From: Meiothermus hypogaeus
GTDB taxonomy: Bacteria > Deinococcota > Deinococci > Deinococcales > Thermaceae
Reading direction: 5' to 3'
Length of the DNA: 64,000 nt
Assembly: GCF_003574035.1 (NCBI RefSeq)
Contig: NZ_QWKY01000009.1
Location: 1-64,000 of the forward strand
The notes beneath the pieces are model-generated. The model was not told the DNA's origin. It saw only the letters and a list, made by a program, of their open reading frames with translations, and ran no database searches. Every line of letters starts with the position of its first letter. Positions within the stretch are counted from its first letter, which is position 1. Shown piece after piece: positions 49,334-57,944 of this stretch. Position numbers and translations under genes: made by a program.

Positions 49334-49737
49334 AATTCAAAGTCGGCGACTCGGCCAGCTATACCCAGACCATCGGCGAAGCCCACATCGCGCAGTTCAT
49401 CGGAGCGGTAGGTGATACCAACCCCCTACATGTGGATGCAGAGTTTGCCCGCAAGAGCCGCTTTGGGCAGCGCATAGCCCAGGGCATTCTGGTAGCCGGG
49501 CTTATCTCGACCGCCATCGGCACCAAACTACCGGGGGTGGGGGCCATTTACCTGGGCCAGACCTTGAAGTTTCTGCGGCCCACCTTCATTGGCGATACCA
49601 TCACGGCCACCGTCACGGTCAAGGCCATCCGCAAGGATAAGCCCATCCTAACCCTGGAAACCGTCTGTACGAACCAGCGGGGCGAGCAGGTCATCAGCGG
49701 AGAAGCCACCGTCTTGTACGAGGAGGCTGTTGCGTGA
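49330..49737 (+). CDS. MaoC-family (R)-specific enoyl-CoA hydratase
   Basis: A 135-residue hot-dog-fold protein. The hydratase-2 motif GDTNPLHVDAEFA includes the catalytic Asp29 and His34, and FGQRIAQGILVAGLIS follows as in PhaJ-type enzymes. It would hydrate trans-2-enoyl-CoA to (R)-3-hydroxyacyl-CoA, or the reverse. Coupled to the hydrolase gene by an ATGA overlap. Confidence 0.9.
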   Translation: MKFKVGDSASYTQTIGEAHIAQFIGAVGDTNPLHVDAEFARKSRFGQRIAQGILVAGLISTAIGTKLPGVGAIYLGQTLKFLRPTFIGDTITATVTVKAIRKDKPILTLETVCTNQRGEQVISGEATVLYEEAVA

Positions 49738-49848
49738 GTGCGAACCCTTATATCCCCACGCTCCCGACCCTTTTCCCACGAGCAACAGAGCGCGGGAAAA
49801 TGCCGCTGGTTTTTGCGGTCATGGGCCCTTACACCCCCAATCCCCCGG

Positions 49849-49877
49849 CCCCATTCCCCCTTTGTGGAGGAATGGGG
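49849..49877 (+). other. Hairpin upstream of livK-like gene
   Basis: CCCCATTCC (49849-49857) and GGAATGGGG (49869-49877) form a 9-bp perfect stem, 33 bp before the binding-protein ATG. No T-run follows; it could stabilise the downstream mRNA after processing. Confidence 0.5.
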
Positions 49878-49909
49878 TGGCTGAACAATTTAGTTTTCAG
49901 GAGGAAGGC

Positions 49910-51073
49910 ATGAAAAAAGTTCTGGTGGTACTTCTGGCAGTTTTGGGCTTGGCCGGCCTTGCGCTGGCCCAAACCACGGTACGGGTAGGGGTGCTGTTGC
50001 CCATCTCGACCGTCGCAGGCAAGGCTGCACTCAACGGGGTGCAGTTGGGCGTAGATCAGGTCAATGCAGGAGGAAAGGTCAAGATTGAGCTGGTAGTTGT
50101 GGACGACGGCAACGCGCCTGCGGCAGCCGTACCGGCCCTGACCAAGCTGATGACGGTGGATCGGGTAGACATCGTAATCGGGGGGCTGGCCTCCGGGGTG
50201 ACCTTCGCCCTCTCGGGCCCGGTCAAGCAGTACAATCCGCTGTTTTTGTGCATCGGCGCGGCCAGCAGTGTGGTGGAACAGGCTTTCAGCGACTATGGGC
50301 GTTTCTTTCACTACCACCCCTGGGACTACCACAACGTAGCGGCTGCACTGAGCTTCTTCAAATCGCTCTACGATGGGGGGGCCCGCCGCGTAGCCATTCT
50401 TTACGAGGATGGGCCTTTTGGTTCGGCAGGTATTCAAACCTACCGCCAGCAGTTACAAAATCAGGGCTACACCGTGCAAGCCGAGCCCTTCAAGTCGGGC
50501 TCTGGCAGCTTTACCGCCATCCTGACCCGGCTTAAGTCGTTCCGTCCGGATATTTTGTACTGGATTGGTTATGACGTGGACGCCCTGCCCATCGCCGCGC
50601 AAACCCGTCAAGTGGGCCTGGAACCCAAGCTAATTTACGGCGCTCCGCCAGCCTGGCCCCTGGGATTTGAAAAGAACAACCTCTCCAATGATGTGGCCGG
50701 CATGACGGCCTGGCTGCCCTCGGTCGCCAACAATGAAAGCCGGCGCTTCGTGACCCTGTACCGCCGCAAATATAACGAGATTACCGACGAGTACATGGCG
50801 CCCATGGGCTACGTAATCGCCCTCAGCCTGGGCAAAGCCGTGGAAGCAGCCAACTCCGCCGACAAGGATCGCATTGCCGCTGAACTGGCCAAGGTGCAGA
50901 TGGATACGCCTTTTGGCCCCCTTTCCTTCAAGCCATCAGACACCGGCAAAACCCGCTTCCAGGGCTTCAACCAGAGCATCTGGCTGCAGTTCCAATACCT
51001 GGAAGGCTCGCGTCGTCCGGTCTTCCCGGCCAACCGTGCTGCCCGTCCGCTGCGGTACCCGGGCAATTACTAG
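49910..51073 (+). CDS. Branched-chain amino acid/carboxylate ABC transporter substrate-binding protein (LivK-like)
   Basis: A 387-residue type I periplasmic binding protein with a Sec signal peptide (MKKVLVVLLAVLGLAGLALA, cleavage after ALAQ). VGVLLPISTVAGKAALNGVQLG and VVVDDGNAPAAAVPALTKL are the typical receptor-family segments. AGGAGG lies before ATG 49910. Proteins of this group bind amino acids, amides, urea or aromatic and fatty acids. Co-location with an acyl-CoA ligase and hydratase favours a carboxylic acid ligand. Confidence 0.92.
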   Translation: MKKVLVVLLAVLGLAGLALAQTTVRVGVLLPISTVAGKAALNGVQLGVDQVNAGGKVKIELVVVDDGNAPAAAVPALTKLMTVDRVDIVIGGLASGVTFALSGPVKQYNPLFLCIGAASSVVEQAFSDYGRFFHYHPWDYHNVAAALSFFKSLYDGGARRVAILYEDGPFGSAGIQTYRQQLQNQGYTVQAEPFKSGSGSFTAILTRLKSFRPDILYWIGYDVDALPIAAQTRQVGLEPKLIYGAPPAWPLGFEKNNLSNDVAGMTAWLPSVANNESRRFVTLYRRKYNEITDEYMAPMGYVIALSLGKAVEAANSADKDRIAAELAKVQMDTPFGPLSFKPSDTGKTRFQGFNQSIWLQFQYLEGSRRPVFPANRAARPLRYPGNY

Positions 51074-51079
51074 AGGCTT

Positions 51080-51131
51080 ATAGCTGATAGCCGATGGCCT
51101 GTAGCCTGAAACCCCGCCCGCTATCAGCTAT
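51080..51131 (+). other. 12-bp inverted repeat between livK- and livH-like genes
   Basis: ATAGCTGATAGC (51080-51091) and GCTATCAGCTAT (51120-51131) are perfect inverted copies with a 28-bp spacer, inside an otherwise tight operon. Probably an mRNA hairpin that raises binding-protein levels relative to permeases. Confidence 0.65.
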
Positions 51132-51149
51132 TAGCTGTCAGCCAACCCT

Positions 51150-52007
51150 ATGGACTTACTGCTTCAGACCCTCATCAACGGCATCCTGGCCGCCGGTATT
51201 TATGCCCTGGTGGCCAGTGGCCTGGCCCTGGCGGTAGGCGTGGTGGGTATTGTGAACTTTGCCCACGGCGAGTTCTCCATGATCGGGGCTTTTGTCTCCT
51301 ACCTGCTTTTTGTGGGGGCGGGGATTGACCCCCTGATCTCGCTGGGGCTGGCCGCCCTGGTGCTCTTTGTGGTCGGGGCCATTACCTACTATGGCCTGAT
51401 CCGGCCCGTGCTGGCCGCGCCAGAACTCAACCAGATGCTGCTGACCTTTGGTATCTCGGTGGCGCTCCAGAACATCGCCTTGCTACTGTTTGGCGCGGAT
51501 ACTCGAGTGGTCTCCACCAGTTACCAGGGCGCTACCATTACCCTGGGCGGCATTTCATTTGGCGCGCCGCCCTTTGCCGCTTTTGTGCTATCTGTGGGCT
51601 TGCTGGGTGCTTTGTACTGGTTCCTGGGTAAAACCCGACTGGGCTTTGCAGTTCGAGCGGTGGCCCAGAACCGCCTGGCGCCGGGTTTGCTGGGCATCGA
51701 GACCCAGCAGATTTACCTGCTGGCCTTTGGCCTTTCCGCCGCGCTAGCGGGAATTGCCGGGGTGATGCTCTCGGTGATGCTGTATGCCTCTCCTACCGTG
51801 GGCTTTGCCTATACCCTAAAAGCCTTTGCCATCATCGTGATGGCCGGTTTGGGCAACCTGCGGGGCGTGGTTCCAGCCGCCATCACACTGGCCCTGGCCG
51901 AGGCTTTTGTGAGCACCTACGTGCCGGGTGGGGGGGGCTGGGTGGAGGCGGTGTTCTTTCTTGTGATCTTTGTCGCCCTGACCTGGCGTAGCTGGAGGCT
52001 GTCATGA
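51150..52007 (+). CDS. Branched-chain amino acid-type ABC transporter permease (LivH-like)
   Basis: A 285-residue membrane protein with about eight helices. GLALAVGVVGIVNFAHGEFSM in the N-terminal third is the LivH signature (quoted part: VGVVGIVNFAHGEFSM). A conserved Gly/Ala-rich EAA-like region is seen in LSAALAGIAGVML. It overlaps the LivM-like gene by 4 bp. Forms the channel with LivM. Confidence 0.93.
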   Translation: MDLLLQTLINGILAAGIYALVASGLALAVGVVGIVNFAHGEFSMIGAFVSYLLFVGAGIDPLISLGLAALVLFVVGAITYYGLIRPVLAAPELNQMLLTFGISVALQNIALLLFGADTRVVSTSYQGATITLGGISFGAPPFAAFVLSVGLLGALYWFLGKTRLGFAVRAVAQNRLAPGLLGIETQQIYLLAFGLSAALAGIAGVMLSVMLYASPTVGFAYTLKAFAIIVMAGLGNLRGVVPAAITLALAEAFVSTYVPGGGGWVEAVFFLVIFVALTWRSWRLS

Positions 52008-52915
52008 TCCTGGCCGGGGTTCTGTTGCTCCTGGCGCTGGTTTTGCCGGGGCTTCCCCTGGGCGAGTGGCGGGCCTTCTTGCTGGATACGGCACAATTCG
52101 CGTTCTTGATCAGCGGCCTGGCGCTGGCCTGGGACCTGCTGGCCCGCACAGGGCAACTTTCGCTGGCCCACGGGGCTTTTTTTGGGCTTGGGGCCTACGC
52201 AGCCGCCCTGAGCGCCCCCGCGCTGGGGACCGTGCCGGCGCTCCTGGTGGGGGGGGCGGTGGCCACTCTCTCGAGCCTGCTGCTGGGGCTGGCGACCTTG
52301 CGGTTGCAAGGCATGTACTTTGCCATCGCCACCCTGGCCTTCAGCGAGGTAATGCGCACGCTGGTGCTAAAAGCGCAGTTCACCGGCGGCTCAATTGGCC
52401 TGCCGGTCCAGCCTGCTTTTGGGGGGGCCTACCCGCTGGGCGGCTACTACCTGGCGGTAGCCGTGCTGGTCATTTGCACCTTAGCCAGTTTGCTCCTGAG
52501 TAAAAGCCGCCTTCATTTCGCTATGGCGGCCACCCGGCAGGGGGAAGCGGTGGCCCGGGTGCTGGGGGTGCCGGTGGTGCGGGTCAAGCTGGTGACGTTC
52601 ATGATCTCGGCCTTCCTGGCCGGGCTCACGGGCGGGGTGTACGCCATGAAGACCCTGTTTCTCTCGCCCTACGATGCCTTCGGCCTGGGCCGGGCTGTCG
52701 AGGCCCTGGTGATTCCGATTTTTGGGGGGCTCTATACCACCACCGGACCGCTCCTGGGGGGCTTAATTATCGTGAGCCTCGAGACCTGGCTGCGCCTGCG
52801 GATTGGCGAAGGCTATCTGGTGGTGTACGGCCTGGTGCTGGTGCTTACTATCCTGTTCCTCCCCAAGGGCCTGATGAGCCTGTTTGCCCGCCGCAAGGGA
52901 GCCCGCCATGCTTAG
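52004..52915 (+). CDS. Branched-chain amino acid-type ABC transporter permease (LivM-like)
   Basis: A 303-residue membrane protein. [21 protein letters not shown] is the LivM hallmark (central part: [16 protein letters not shown]). About nine helices follow, with a cytoplasmic segment at [20 protein letters not shown] that contacts the ATPases. It overlaps both the LivH-like and LivG-like genes. Confidence 0.93.
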   Translation: MILAGVLLLLALVLPGLPLGEWRAFLLDTAQFAFLISGLALAWDLLARTGQLSLAHGAFFGLGAYAAALSAPALGTVPALLVGGAVATLSSLLLGLATLRLQGMYFAIATLAFSEVMRTLVLKAQFTGGSIGLPVQPAFGGAYPLGGYYLAVAVLVICTLASLLLSKSRLHFAMAATRQGEAVARVLGVPVVRVKLVTFMISAFLAGLTGGVYAMKTLFLSPYDAFGLGRAVEALVIPIFGGLYTTTGPLLGGLIIVSLETWLRLRIGEGYLVVYGLVLVLTILFLPKGLMSLFARRKGARHA

Positions 52916-53624
52916 GGTTGTCGGCTTGAGCAAACGCTTTGGCGGGGTGGTGGCAGCCCGGGAGGTGAACCTCGAGGTTCGCGCCGGCGAAATCCTGGCG
53001 GTAATTGGCCCCAATGGAGCGGGCAAGAGCACCCTGCTCAACCTGCTATCGGGCCTTGTACGCCCCGATGCCGGGCGGATCGAGTTTCTGGGCGAGGACA
53101 TCACCCACGCCCCACCCGAAGTACGGGCCTGGAAGGGGCTGGGGCGGGCTTTTCAGATCGTGCAGCCCTTCCACGAGATGACCGTGCGGGAAAACCTGAT
53201 GGTGGGCGCCCTCTACGGCAAGCCCGGCGCCTCCCTGAAGACTGCACAAAAGGTGGTTGAGGAGGTCATCGAGCTGACCGGCCTAAGCAGCAAGGCCGAC
53301 ACCGAAGCGGGGGAGCTGACCCTGCTCGAGGACAAGCGCCTCGAGCTGGCCCGTGCGCTATGCACCCAGCCCAGGCTACTGCTCCTGGACGAGGTGATGG
53401 CTGGCCTTCGCCCGGCAGAGGCCATGGAGGCGGTGGAACTGGTCCAGCGCACCCGGGCCAGTGGGGTGACGGTTTTGTTCATTGAGCACCTGATGCCCGT
53501 GGTGCGTGCCCTGGCCGACCGGGTGGTGGTGATGGACTACGGCCAGGTGATTGCCGAGGGTCGCTACGAGGAGGTCGCGGCGAATGCTAAGGTGCGTGAA
53601 GCCTATCTGGGGAGGAGTGCTTGA
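52908..53624 (+). CDS. ABC transporter ATP-binding protein (LivG-like) with atypical signature motif
   Basis: A 238-residue ATPase. Walker [10 protein letters not shown] is at 34-42 and Walker [12 protein letters not shown] near 158-168, followed by the switch histidine in FIEHLM. Where most ABC ATPases have LSGGQ, this protein reads [15 protein letters not shown], lacking both glycines. Some Liv-type subunits have a degenerate C-loop, so it may still work in the heterodimer with LivF. I start at ATG 52908 ([13 protein letters not shown]), which overlaps the LivM stop; an upstream start is in frame but adds atypical residues. Confidence 0.9.
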   Translation: MLRVVGLSKRFGGVVAAREVNLEVRAGEILAVIGPNGAGKSTLLNLLSGLVRPDAGRIEFLGEDITHAPPEVRAWKGLGRAFQIVQPFHEMTVRENLMVGALYGKPGASLKTAQKVVEEVIELTGLSSKADTEAGELTLLEDKRLELARALCTQPRLLLLDEVMAGLRPAEAMEAVELVQRTRASGVTVLFIEHLMPVVRALADRVVVMDYGQVIAEGRYEEVAANAKVREAYLGRSA

Positions 53625-53658
53625 GAAGGTCTAGGCAGGCCCGGCGGTCTGCGTCCGC

Positions 53659-54381
53659 ATGGTACAGGAGGCTACCTTGAAGCTCACCGTGAACGACCTG
53701 ACCGCAGGCTATGGCAAGGCGCAGGTGTTGTTTGGGCTGGGCCTCGAGGTAGCCGAGGGTGAACTTGTAGCCCTACTCGGAGCCAATGGTGCGGGCAAAA
53801 CCACCGCCCTGCGCACCGTTTCCGGCCTCCTCAGACCCTGGGCAGGCAGTGTTGACCTGGATGGGCAGAGTTTGCTGGGGTTTTCGGCAGCCAGGCGGGC
53901 CCGCCTGGGACTGGGGCACGTGCCAGAGGGCCGCCAGCTTTTTTCGCTGATGAGCGTGGAGGAAAACCTCTTGCTGGGGGCCGCCTTCCTGGCCTGGAGC
54001 GGCAAATCTGACCAGCTGGAGCGCATCTATGCCCTTTTTCCCCGCCTGGCCGAGCGCCGTGGGCAGATGGCCGGTACGCTCTCGGGGGGCGAGCAGCAGA
54101 TGCTGGCTATTGGGCGCGCCCTGATGGGCAAACCGCGCATCCTGATGGTGGACGAGCCCAGCCTGGGCCTCTCCCCCAAGCTGGCCGAGGAGGTGCTCAG
54201 CACCCTGTCGCAGGTGAAAAAAGAGGGTGTGGGGGTACTTCTGGTGGAGCAAAACGTAGCTTTGAGCCTCGAGGTAGCCGACCGGGGCTATGTGGTGGAA
54301 CACGGCAGGGTGGTCTTGCAGGGCAGCGCCAAGGAGCTCGCCAGCGACGAAGGCGTGCAAAAAGCCTACCTGGCGCTGTAA
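53659..54381 (+). CDS. ABC transporter ATP-binding protein (LivF-like)
   Basis: A 240-residue ATPase with Walker A GANGAGKT (near residue 36), an intact signature LSGGEQQMLAIGRAL, Walker B ILMVDEPSLGLSP and switch histidine replaced in the usual LivF way (LVEQN). EGRQLFSLMSVEENLLLGA is typical of LivF. It ends the transporter operon. A repeat element lies 67 bp downstream. Confidence 0.93.
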   Translation: MVQEATLKLTVNDLTAGYGKAQVLFGLGLEVAEGELVALLGANGAGKTTALRTVSGLLRPWAGSVDLDGQSLLGFSAARRARLGLGHVPEGRQLFSLMSVEENLLLGAAFLAWSGKSDQLERIYALFPRLAERRGQMAGTLSGGEQQMLAIGRALMGKPRILMVDEPSLGLSPKLAEEVLSTLSQVKKEGVGVLLVEQNVALSLEVADRGYVVEHGRVVLQGSAKELASDEGVQKAYLAL

Positions 54382-54447
54382 GCAGGTAAAGAGGCCCAGT
54401 ATTGGCCAACCTTCACCATGCGCTCGAGCCAGCTTGGATGGGCTCTT

Positions 54448-54644
54448 GTACCAGATTCGGTTAGTTCGTCACCCTATGGTGACGAACTAACCCGACCGAA
54501 GTTATCCGCGTAGCGGAGGGCGATACCGCCCCTTGGAAGGGAGACGCTTTCTTCGCCAACCGTTCGGGAGGGGTGTGCTCCAGGATTCAAAAAGACAGCC
54601 TATGGGGTTTTTGGTTTTGTAAACTGTCTTTTTGAATCCGGTAT
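54448..54644 (-). repeat. Interspersed hairpin element, copy D (197 bp, short form)
   Basis: Reverse-oriented short copy bounded by TACCAGATTC and GAATCCGGTA. Its terminal stem is GTTAGTTCGTCACC / GGTGACGAACTAAC, the same variant as copy A, differing from copies B, C and E by paired compensatory changes. It lies between livF and the 3-hydroxybutyrate dehydrogenase gene. Confidence 0.9.
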
Positions 54645-54728
54645 GACCTGCGACAGGGTTTCGGCCGCTGCTCAGCAGAGCACCTCAACGACTACTAACC
54701 ACCCCCACTTTTGCCCGATAATGAAACC

Positions 54729-55487
54729 ATGATGCTACAAGGCAAAACCGCCCTCATTACCGGCGCCGGAAGCGGCATCGGCAAGGCCATAGCAGAAGTG
54801 TTCGCCCGCGAAGGGGCCCGGGTCATCCTGAACGACCTCTCCCCTGCCGCAGCCGAAGTTGCGCGGGCCGTCGGCGGGGTCTTTCTCCAGGCCGACCTTT
54901 CTGACCAAAACGCGGTCAAGGCGCTGGCCCAGCGGGCCCTCGAGCAAGGGCCCATCGACATCCTGGTCAACAACGCCGGTTTGCAGCGCATCAACCCGGT
55001 GGACGAGTACCCCGAGGAGACCTGGAACATGATGCTTCAGGTACTCCTGACGGCTCCTTTCCAGCTCATCAAGTACACCTTGCCGGGCATGAAAGCTCGC
55101 CGGTGGGGGCGCATCCTGAACATTTCCTCGCTGCACGGGCTGGTGGCCAGCCCCTACAAGTCGGCCTACATTTCGGCCAAGCATGGGCTGATGGGCCTGA
55201 CCAAAACGGTGGCGCTGGAAGTGGCCGAGTATGGCATCACCTGCAACGCCATCTGCCCGGCCTACGTCAAAACCGGCATCGTGGAAGCCCAGATTGCCGA
55301 CCAGGCCCGCACCCTGGGAATTCCTGAAGCCGAGGTGATCGAAAAGGTTATGCTGGCCCCGGCGGCCATCAAGCGCCTCATTGAGCCGGAGGAAGTAGCC
55401 GAGTACGCCCTGTTTTTGGCCTCCGACAAAGCGGGGGCCATTACCGGATCGGCCCAGGTGATCGATCTGGGCTGGACCGCACGATAG
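54729..55487 (+). CDS. 3-hydroxybutyrate dehydrogenase-like SDR
   Basis: A 252-residue SDR. TGAGSGIG is at 11-18, NNAG at 81-84, the catalytic pair Tyr147 and Lys151 in YISAKHG. The block HGLVASPYKSAYISAKHGL and CPAYVKTGIVEAQI are characteristic of (R)-3-hydroxybutyrate dehydrogenases, which oxidise 3-hydroxybutyrate to acetoacetate with NAD. ATG 54729 or 54732 is the start; GATAAT lies 6 nt upstream and no ribosome binding site is seen. Its position after an (R)-hydratase and acyl-CoA ligase operon fits hydroxy-acid metabolism. Confidence 0.85.
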   Translation: MMLQGKTALITGAGSGIGKAIAEVFAREGARVILNDLSPAAAEVARAVGGVFLQADLSDQNAVKALAQRALEQGPIDILVNNAGLQRINPVDEYPEETWNMMLQVLLTAPFQLIKYTLPGMKARRWGRILNISSLHGLVASPYKSAYISAKHGLMGLTKTVALEVAEYGITCNAICPAYVKTGIVEAQIADQARTLGIPEAEVIEKVMLAPAAIKRLIEPEEVAEYALFLASDKAGAITGSAQVIDLGWTAR

Positions 55488-55546
55488 CGCACTATTCACA
55501 TATGTTGACCATCCGACTTCAAAAAAGCTTTGTCCTGGACTGAATA

Positions 55547-55570
55547 GTGGCCGCCTGGATGAGCGGCCAC
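55547..55570. other. GC-rich hairpin between bdh-like gene and dnaG
   Basis: GTGGCCGC and GCGGCCAC form an 8-bp perfect stem with an 8-nt loop. It lies in the 215-bp convergent gap and could stop transcription from either side, but lacks a T-run. A further 9-bp inverted pair (CACTATTCA at 55490, TGAATAGTG at 55541) is nearby. Confidence 0.45.
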
Positions 55571-55702
55571 GTCTGTGAAGACCACAGTAACAATGCATAA
55601 GGTGAGTACTGGGAAGCATTACTTAGCCCTACCCCCTAACCCCTCACCCCTTTATCTTCATCCTGTGGTGTAAAAAGTGTTCGAGTAATGATGCTATTAC
55701 AT

Positions 55703-57505
55703 TTAGCGCTTGTAGACCCGCCGCTCGGCCTCGATGGCCTGCAAGACTTCCTGGATGTCTTTGGTCAATGCACGAATCTCGTCCAGGTCGCTGGTGCTCT
55801 TGAGCTGGGTTTTGAGTTTATCCAGGCGCATTTCATAGTACACCTCGCGCACCCGGGCCATAGCCACGGTCAGGTGGGCCTCGAGGTTCACTCGATCAAA
55901 ACTGGGGCTTTTCATCAGCACATCAATTAACCGGGCCCCCTCCCCCCGCTGCTCGAAGTGCTTGAGGATGCGGTTTTTGCCCTGCTCGGAGCGGGCTGCT
56001 TGCATGAAGTCGGCCAGCAAGCTGCCCTCAGGCGGCCAGGTATGGTCTTCGACGTACATGGCCCACTGCACAAACTCCTCCTCGGGCACCGAGTACAAAA
56101 GGGCAATCACATCCAGCTCACGCAGCAGGCGCTTTTCGGTGAGGTCGGGGCGGCTCAGCCCAAGGCTGGCGACCCGGTCAGGTCGCAGGGGCGCAGCGCC
56201 GGGGGTTTGGCGTCCTGAGGTGGATCGTGCCCTGGCCAGATAGTCTTCCAGCGCACGCGGCGAGAGTTCCAGGGCCCCGATCACCTTGGCCTTCAGCTTT
56301 TCCACCACCCGGTCGAAGGGCTCGCTCGAGACTAGGCGGGGCTTGAGGGCCTCGAGGATCTTTTGCTTGTGTTCCGGACGACGCAAGTCCAGCCCACTGG
56401 CAGCCACCTCGAAGCGGTACTCCACTTCGGGCAGCGCCGCATTCAGGGCCGCTTCAAAGCGCTCTTTGCCATCCGGTACCAGCAGCAGGTCGCCGGGGTC
56501 TTTGCCACCCTGAAGCAGCACCGCATACACCACAAAGCTTCGGGCAATCTCCAGGTTCAGGCTTTGCAGGGTGGCCTTGCGTCCGGCCTCGTCGGCATCG
56601 AAGGCAAGGTAAAGTTCGGCAGCATCGGCCCGCTTCAGGAGGTGGGCCTGCTCGGTGGAGAGCGAGGAGCCCAGTACCGCCACCGCCTCGCTAAAGCCCA
56701 TCTGATGTAACGCAATCACATCAAAAAGCCCTTCCACCACCACCGCCCGTCCCTGCTCCCGGATGGCAGCGCGGGCCTGGGGGTAGCCATAAAGCAGGAG
56801 GCTTTTCTTGAACAAAGGCGTTTCGGGTGAGTTGAGGTACTTGGGGTTGTCGTCTTGGGCCAGGGCCCGGGCCGTAAAGGCCACGATACGGCCCAGGGCG
56901 TCCAGGATGGGAAAAGTGATGCGATTGCGGAAACGGTCAAAAAAGCGTCCTTCGCGCTCCATCAATACCCCGGCCTCCAGGGCCTCCTGGGGGCTCACCC
57001 CTTGCGCATGAAGGTACTTGAGCAGGCCATCCCAGCTACCTGGGGCGTAGCCCAGGCCAAACCGCTCGATGGATTCAGGGGTCAGGCCGCGGGCTTGCAG
57101 GTATTGCAGCGCTTCGCCCCCCAGGTGAGAACGGAAATAGGCCTGGGTCAGCTCGAGAACTTGCAGGGTTTCCTTGCGCGCAGCAGTGCGCCCTTTGTAC
57201 TGTGGCAACTCCACGCCGGTTTCCTGGGCGAGGCGTTCTAAGGCTTCGCGAAACTCGATGCCCTCAATCTTTTGCAAAAAGGCAAAGATATCGCCGCCGT
57301 TTTTACAACCAAAGCAATAACACAGCCCTTTGGCCTCGTTGACCTGGAATGAAGGGGTTTTTTCCTGGTGAAAAGGGCACAAACCCTTCCAGGTACCCTT
57401 GCCGCTGGGTTTAAGCGCCACATACCGCCCCACCAGCTCCTGAATGGGCATCCGGGAGCGAATCAGTTCGATGGCCTGGGCAGTCTGGGCATCCATAGCG
57501 GGCAT
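55703..57505 (-). CDS. dnaG: DNA primase
   Basis: A 600-residue bacterial primase that makes RNA primers at the replication fork. The CHC2 zinc finger is CPFH (43-46) and CFGC (64-67). The RNA polymerase/TOPRIM core includes FPILDALGRIVAFTAR, YLNSPETPLFKKSLLLYG, VVEGLFDVIALHQMG and the metal-binding YLAFDADEAGRKA. The C-terminal helicase-interacting region is present. The second methionine (57496, MDAQTAQ) is an equally plausible start. It stands alone rather than in the rpsU-dnaG-rpoD order seen in some bacteria. Confidence 0.95.
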   Translation of the reverse strand: MPAMDAQTAQAIELIRSRMPIQELVGRYVALKPSGKGTWKGLCPFHQEKTPSFQVNEAKGLCYCFGCKNGGDIFAFLQKIEGIEFREALERLAQETGVELPQYKGRTAARKETLQVLELTQAYFRSHLGGEALQYLQARGLTPESIERFGLGYAPGSWDGLLKYLHAQGVSPQEALEAGVLMEREGRFFDRFRNRITFPILDALGRIVAFTARALAQDDNPKYLNSPETPLFKKSLLLYGYPQARAAIREQGRAVVVEGLFDVIALHQMGFSEAVAVLGSSLSTEQAHLLKRADAAELYLAFDADEAGRKATLQSLNLEIARSFVVYAVLLQGGKDPGDLLLVPDGKERFEAALNAALPEVEYRFEVAASGLDLRRPEHKQKILEALKPRLVSSEPFDRVVEKLKAKVIGALELSPRALEDYLARARSTSGRQTPGAAPLRPDRVASLGLSRPDLTEKRLLRELDVIALLYSVPEEEFVQWAMYVEDHTWPPEGSLLADFMQAARSEQGKNRILKHFEQRGEGARLIDVLMKSPSFDRVNLEAHLTVAMARVREVYYEMRLDKLKTQLKSTSDLDEIRALTKDIQEVLQAIEAERRVYKR

Positions 57506-57619
57506 GGGTAAGGTAGGCGAGACAGAGTCAGGCCCCTATTCTAACGCGCGGTAGACCTGGGGCAAGCAAAAGTAAAGATGCGTAGAAATTGCCGATGGGG
57601 CTTGCGATTTGCACTTCTC

Positions 57620-57816
57620 ATACCGGATTCAAAAAGACAGTTTACAAAACCAAAAACCCCATAGGCTGACTTTTTGAATCCTGGAGCACACCCCTCCCGA
57701 ACGGTTGGCGAAGAAAGCGTCTCCCTTCCAAGGGGCGGTATCGCCCTCCGCTACGCGGATAACTTCGGCCCTGTTGATTCGTTACCGTTCGGTAACGAAT
57801 CAACCGAATCTGGTAT
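57620..57816 (+). repeat. Interspersed hairpin element, copy E (197 bp, short form)
   Basis: Forward short copy bounded by TACCGGATTC and GAATCTGGTA. Its terminal stem GTTGATTCGTTACC / GGTAACGAATCAAC is a perfect 14-bp match. It lies between dnaG and the 3' end of the cyclase gene. Confidence 0.9.
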
Positions 57817-57944
57817 CAGGCATCGGGATGCCGACATTCATCGTCCCAATGTATCAAAACGAAAAGGGCCCTTGGCCAGGCGCTGCTCGGCTGGTGTACC
57901 CGGGGATCACCCGGCAAAGCGCATGGAGCCAATGGGCTCCGCAC
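57817..57944. other. Spacer downstream of the cyclase gene
   Basis: Contains a 6-bp stem GGAGCC / GGCTCC (57925-57940) five bases after the cyclase stop on the minus strand; no T-run. No gene seen. Confidence 0.4.
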
